The notes under the pieces: model-generated
What the model was told of the DNA's origin: nothing
The model's input: the letters and a program-made list of their open reading frames with translations, nothing else
The model's database searches: none
NCBI RefSeq assembly: GCF_036850765.1
Contig: NC_089490.1
Span: 297,830,982-297,894,981, forward strand
Reading direction: 5' to 3'
Origin: Saccopteryx bilineata
Taxonomy: Eukaryota; Chordata; Mammalia; Chiroptera; Emballonuridae
DNA: 64,000 bases
Translations under genes and position numbers: made by a program
Part shown: one piece after another, positions 60,200 through 64,000 of the stretch
Position numbering within the stretch: position 1 is the stretch's first letter
Layout of the letters: every line of letters begins with the position of its first letter

Positions 60200-63100
60200 C
60201 ACAGTCGTTATACGGCCGCCTAGGTCTTCTGTCATATGAGACCCCGAGTCCCCAAGGCAGACCAGCAGGGACAGGAACAGTCGTCATGGAGACTCAGCCT
60301 CTGTTCAGTTTCTGATCCAGCCAGTGTATCCGCCTCAGGCCCCCGGCTACCAAGATCCATAGTTTAATGCAGAGACGTAACAAGCTAGAACCTTCCACGC
60401 CTGCTAGGCTAAGCTACCCCCAGGCCCAGTCCTGTCGTGTCCCCCCAGTCTTTGTGGCTCACCTTCAGCACAGATTCTTGGCTCCACACCAGCACTGGAC
60501 TTCACCCTGAACTCCAGACTCCGCAGCCAGGGCCTGACACCCACACAGCTCTAACAGGCACTGCAGGGCTCCCTCAGGTCCTGTGCCCGACCTCACACTT
60601 CCCTGCATCTTCGCCTACCTTCACTTCCATCCTCCCCAGAGGAGGGGCCAGTCCTGGAGCTGGGCAATGTGCTGGGCTAAGTGCACCCAGGTCCTCGTTG
60701 GACGCCCTTTGCCTGCTCCTGGGCATCCTGGCGCCCGAGCTGCGCTCCGTCAGCACGCACAGAGCTGTACAGCACCACAAGAAGCAGCAGCTGCCTGCCT
60801 CATGGGCATCATGCCTGCCTGCCTTGCGGGCGCCATGCCTGCCTAGAGACTTAACGGCCACCGGGATTGCACACCTGACCAGCAGTATGTCTGTCCCCAG
60901 CTGTACACACCCCCCTTCCCAGAAGCTCCTCACCTACCAGGACAAGCAGTTAATCGTCCTCCAGATCAAAGTGAAGATGAGGTGGTGGAGGCCTTGGCCA
61001 GGTCTGGGGACAGCCTCCAGGTAGACTGGTGTCCTCCAGGGACCCGAGGTCTGCTGGGGGCTCATCCCGAAGACAGTGGCCCTGGGTGAGCAAACCCGGT
61101 GGTGGCCAGCGGAGCAGCAGCCCCCAGGGCGGAAGACCCAGCCCCCAGCTGCAGAGGAGCATTGGGTGTGTGGTGACCAGGACAATGTCTGGTTCCGCTT
61201 TAAGGCAGCCAGTGCACACTGATGCCCCGGGCTCCGCGCCCGATGCCCTGCTATTGTTTTCTTGTTACTTCCTCTTCTCTAGGAAATGCACCAAAGCACA
61301 GACACCCCAGAAAAGTCTATAAAAGTCACACCTTTAAAAAAAATCTCATCAAAGCCCTCTCCTCACTGAGCTCAGGGACTTGGCATTCTGTTCCCTCAAA
61401 TACCCTCTGTGTGGCTGACCTCTGGCTCCCGTGGCTGCTCCCAAGCCTCCCCAGCTTCCCAAGAGAAGTCAGCTCCCTCAACACCTTTGCTTCTCTCCAT
61501 CCACTGGCCTGTACTTTTCTTCTCTTCAAATAGAGCTGTCTACGTTTCTCCCTACTCACCCTGTCATGTCATTCACCGCGGTCTCTGCCCTCCACCTCCC
61601 CTTTCTTGTTCTTCATGCTCACCGTGGCATTCAGACCCTGACGCTCCACCTTCCTCACACCATCCCCCTCCTGATTCCGTGAGCTCCCTGCACCCCGGGA
61701 CCCAGGTGAACAGAACTAGCCACACCTCTGAGAAGCCTCGGGCACTCCTCCCAGACCACTGGCCATACGTTCTCAGTCTCCAGAACAGGACTGTGACCAT
61801 ACTCTGTTAGGACACCTGGGTACCTAGGTCCAACCAGTTAACTGGAAATGTGCCTCAATCACTCACAAGAGAAGGAAAATATCTGGTGATCTAGACATAG
61901 ACGTGAAATGGCCCTTAAAGATGTATTTCAAAGATCCCAGTGGAACCGAGGGTGAAATAGAATCTCGGTTAGGGGTGGCCCCGCCGTAAATGAACTGGCG
62001 AGGCCGCGCCGACCCACTAAGGGAGGGTTAACAGAAGTACGTCTCTATCTCGTAAAACCCTTTCAGAGCAGACGGAATTTAAAACAGGAGTTGTCCACGT
62101 TGCGACTTTTAAGCAGTCCTTTTCACACTGGAACAGCATAAAGTTTACTTAATATTCACAGTGCTGCATAAAGGACTATTGAGAACACTCCAGGGGCAGC
62201 TGAGAAAACACAGGGAATGAGGCAACAGGTCCGGTGCCAGGCCCTGGGGTAGCCTGTCCAGCTGAGCCCTCTCACAGACCCTGCAGATGGCACACGAAGG
62301 ACAGAAGACTCTAGGACACCAGGACAGTGGCCATCATGCCAAGAGCTGGGGTATGACAGGGAGGTGGGAACAGAAAGGCAGGAAGCAAAGGCGAGGACAG
62401 CTACCACAAGCAGAGCCAGACCTGGAGGACACACCAGACACACCATGGAAGAGCTGGGACTCTGTCCCCAACCCAGCGTGTGTTCACAGGACATCTGCAT
62501 TGAAAGGGAATTTGGTGACCAGCCAGACAAATATGGTAAAATTAGAGACAAGGTCCCCTTTCCTCTCCCTACTCTGCCTCCCTTTCCTCTTCTCTTCCTG
62601 AACAATGCAGTTCTAAGCCCTTGAGAGCCACGTGGGCATCTGTGTGGGGCCGGGGTGAGAAGGGAGGTCGGGCGTGCAGGGAGGCTGAGCTGGAGCAGAG
62701 CAGACCTCAGGTCTGCAGAGTGAGAGTGGGTCTGCAGAGGAGGGCGCAGGGTGCCGGGCAATGGAACCCAGAACCCAAACGAGGGGAGAAAGGCATCCTT
62801 GTTGACGGGGAAGTGATCCAGTGCTAGGTTTCAGAGTCTGAGCTTTGAGACTCCCCCAGGGAAACAGCCTTGATGGAGAATCAAAGCCCAGTGACCTGGC
62901 AGGCGGGTCAGAGCCCACGCAGGGGGGAGAGGGCACTTACCTGAGGCACGGGGGCTGGGAAGGGGGCAGCACAGCATGCAGAAGCCCAACTGAAGTGAGT
63001 CAGGCATTTATGCAAGAGAGGAAGTACACGTAGAAATGGCAGCAAGGGAGTATTGGCTATAAACAGGGATTGATCAAATGAGTAAGCAAGCTAAGAACAA

Positions 63101-63270
63101 TGGGGGCCAGTTTTGTCACTGCCAGAGAAAATGTTTTTACATATTTTGGAAAGAAAGAAAGCTAGTTGGTCCCATAGTATGGGACTGGAATGAGATCCAC
63201 TGGTATAGATTCATAACATTTTATATAGAGACAGACATACTAATAACTACAGATGTAACTGCACGCATTG
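60200..63270. other. GC-richer unique intron
   Basis: Several long open frames overlap on both strands (60437-61024, 62156-62761), as expected from base composition. None shows a domain, signal peptide pattern or splice context I can support. Confidence 0.45.
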
Positions 63271-63278
63271 GCTTACAT

Positions 63279-63609
63279 CAGGGGTCCCCAAACTTTTTAC
63301 ACAGGGGGCCAGTTCACTGTCCCTCAGACCGTTGGAGGGCCAGACTATAAAAAAAACTATGAACAAATCCCTATGCACACTGCACATATCTTATTTTAAA
63401 GTAAAAAAACAAAACAGGAACAAATACAATATTTAAAATAAAGAACAAGTAAATTTAAATCAACAAACTGACCAGTATTTCAATGGGGACTATGCTCCTC
63501 TCACTGACCACCAATGAAAGAGGTGCCCCTTCCAGAAGTGCGGCGGGGGCCAGATAAATGGCCTCAGGGGGCCGCATGCGGCCCGCGGGCCGTAGTTTGG
63601 GGACCCCTG
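63279..63609 (-). mobile_element. non-autonomous hAT transposon, copy D (short subfamily)
   Basis: 331 bp, reverse orientation, perfect 8-bp target duplication gcttacat at 63271-63278 and 63610-63617. It shares the 33-bp internal deletion with copy A. The ends are almost consensus. Confidence 0.95.
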
Positions 63610-63954
63610 GCTTACATGTATACATGCATGTACAAACATCTATTCCACAGAGAGGGCCTGGCACAGCCACACCCATCAGCAGCGAGCACATCTGGTGCCC
63701 AGATCCTTGCCTCCAGGTATCACTCCTCAGGCGAGGAGCAAAGAAGTTCCCTAAGGAGACGCCTGATTCCAAGGTTAGGAAAGTTCAGGATGAGCCATCT
63801 CATTGTACCTGGAAACAATGGCATACTCAAAGAATGAGGAGACCAGCCAAACAGACACTGGAGCCAGACCAAAGGGCTTCCACCAGCCAAACTGAAATAA
63901 TGGAACATCACAATACATGGTGATGGACTAGTATGGACACAGTTCAGACTAGTA

Positions 63955-63980
63955 TAAATGAACGAATGAATGAATGAATT
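63955..63980 (+). repeat. (GAAT)n microsatellite, short
   Basis: About five gaat units in gaacgaatgaatgaatgaat. Confidence 0.8.
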
Positions 63981-64000
63981 GAAAGCCTTTGAGAAAGACA

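Noticed and set aside
60437..61024. 195-codon plus-strand open frame
   Set aside because: Pro/Ser-rich composition effect in GC-rich intron, with overlapping frames on both strands.

Overview
This window is nuclear DNA from a mammal, and almost certainly a bat. Three things point that way: several families of tRNA-derived SINEs of the kind seen in bats (CT-rich body, AAATAA-type tail), young cut-and-paste DNA transposons (hAT and Tc1/mariner types with readable target-site duplications), and a bat-like L1 3' end. The SINE with the 'gtggtggcgcagtgg' head makes me lean towards Yinpterochiroptera (horseshoe-bat relatives), but that rests on memory and is not proven.

The only host coding sequence I can support is one 133-bp exon on the minus strand at 6678-6810. 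It encodes the end of the propeptide, including the cysteine switch, of the secreted metalloprotease ADAMTS12. The rest is intron: 1-6677 lies downstream of this exon and 6811-64000 upstream of it. A second, unrecognised exon-like unit with good splice sites lies at 10791-10853 on the same strand.

Region by region. 0-6.6 kb: an L2 fragment split by a hAT element, a CCAT microsatellite, an ERVL-type LTR and unique intron. 6.7-19.7 kb: the ADAMTS12 exon, MIR, L2, L1 and MLT2 relics, and AT-rich unique DNA. 19.7-22.8 kb: an MLT1 LTR split by an L1 tail, an 18-bp minisatellite, and a young 1.9-kb 5'-truncated L1 with an unbroken ORF2 3' half. 24.5-33 kb: an old L1M interrupted by a 6.5-kb endogenous retrovirus. 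The provirus has two LTRs, a tRNA-Trp-like primer binding site, a betaretrovirus-like gag start, integrase end and env, no visible reverse transcriptase, and what looks like a piece of a second, gammaretrovirus-like element in the middle. A hAT and a mariner element later inserted into it. 33-57 kb: SINEs, L1, L2 and MLT1 relics, a third hAT copy, microsatellites and a palindromic SPIN-like hAT MITE. 57-64 kb: a SINE nested in a SINE tail, purine-rich and GC-richer unique intron, and a fourth hAT copy.

The most unusual signals are the mosaic provirus, two short templated duplications (29504-29574 copied from about 30382-30452; 45573-45615 matching 44802-44844), the four dated hAT copies falling into two deletion subfamilies, and the transposase-N-terminus-only mariner. 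I found no CRISPR, operon or prokaryotic feature. The best reading is a mammalian intron rich in recent mobile DNA.
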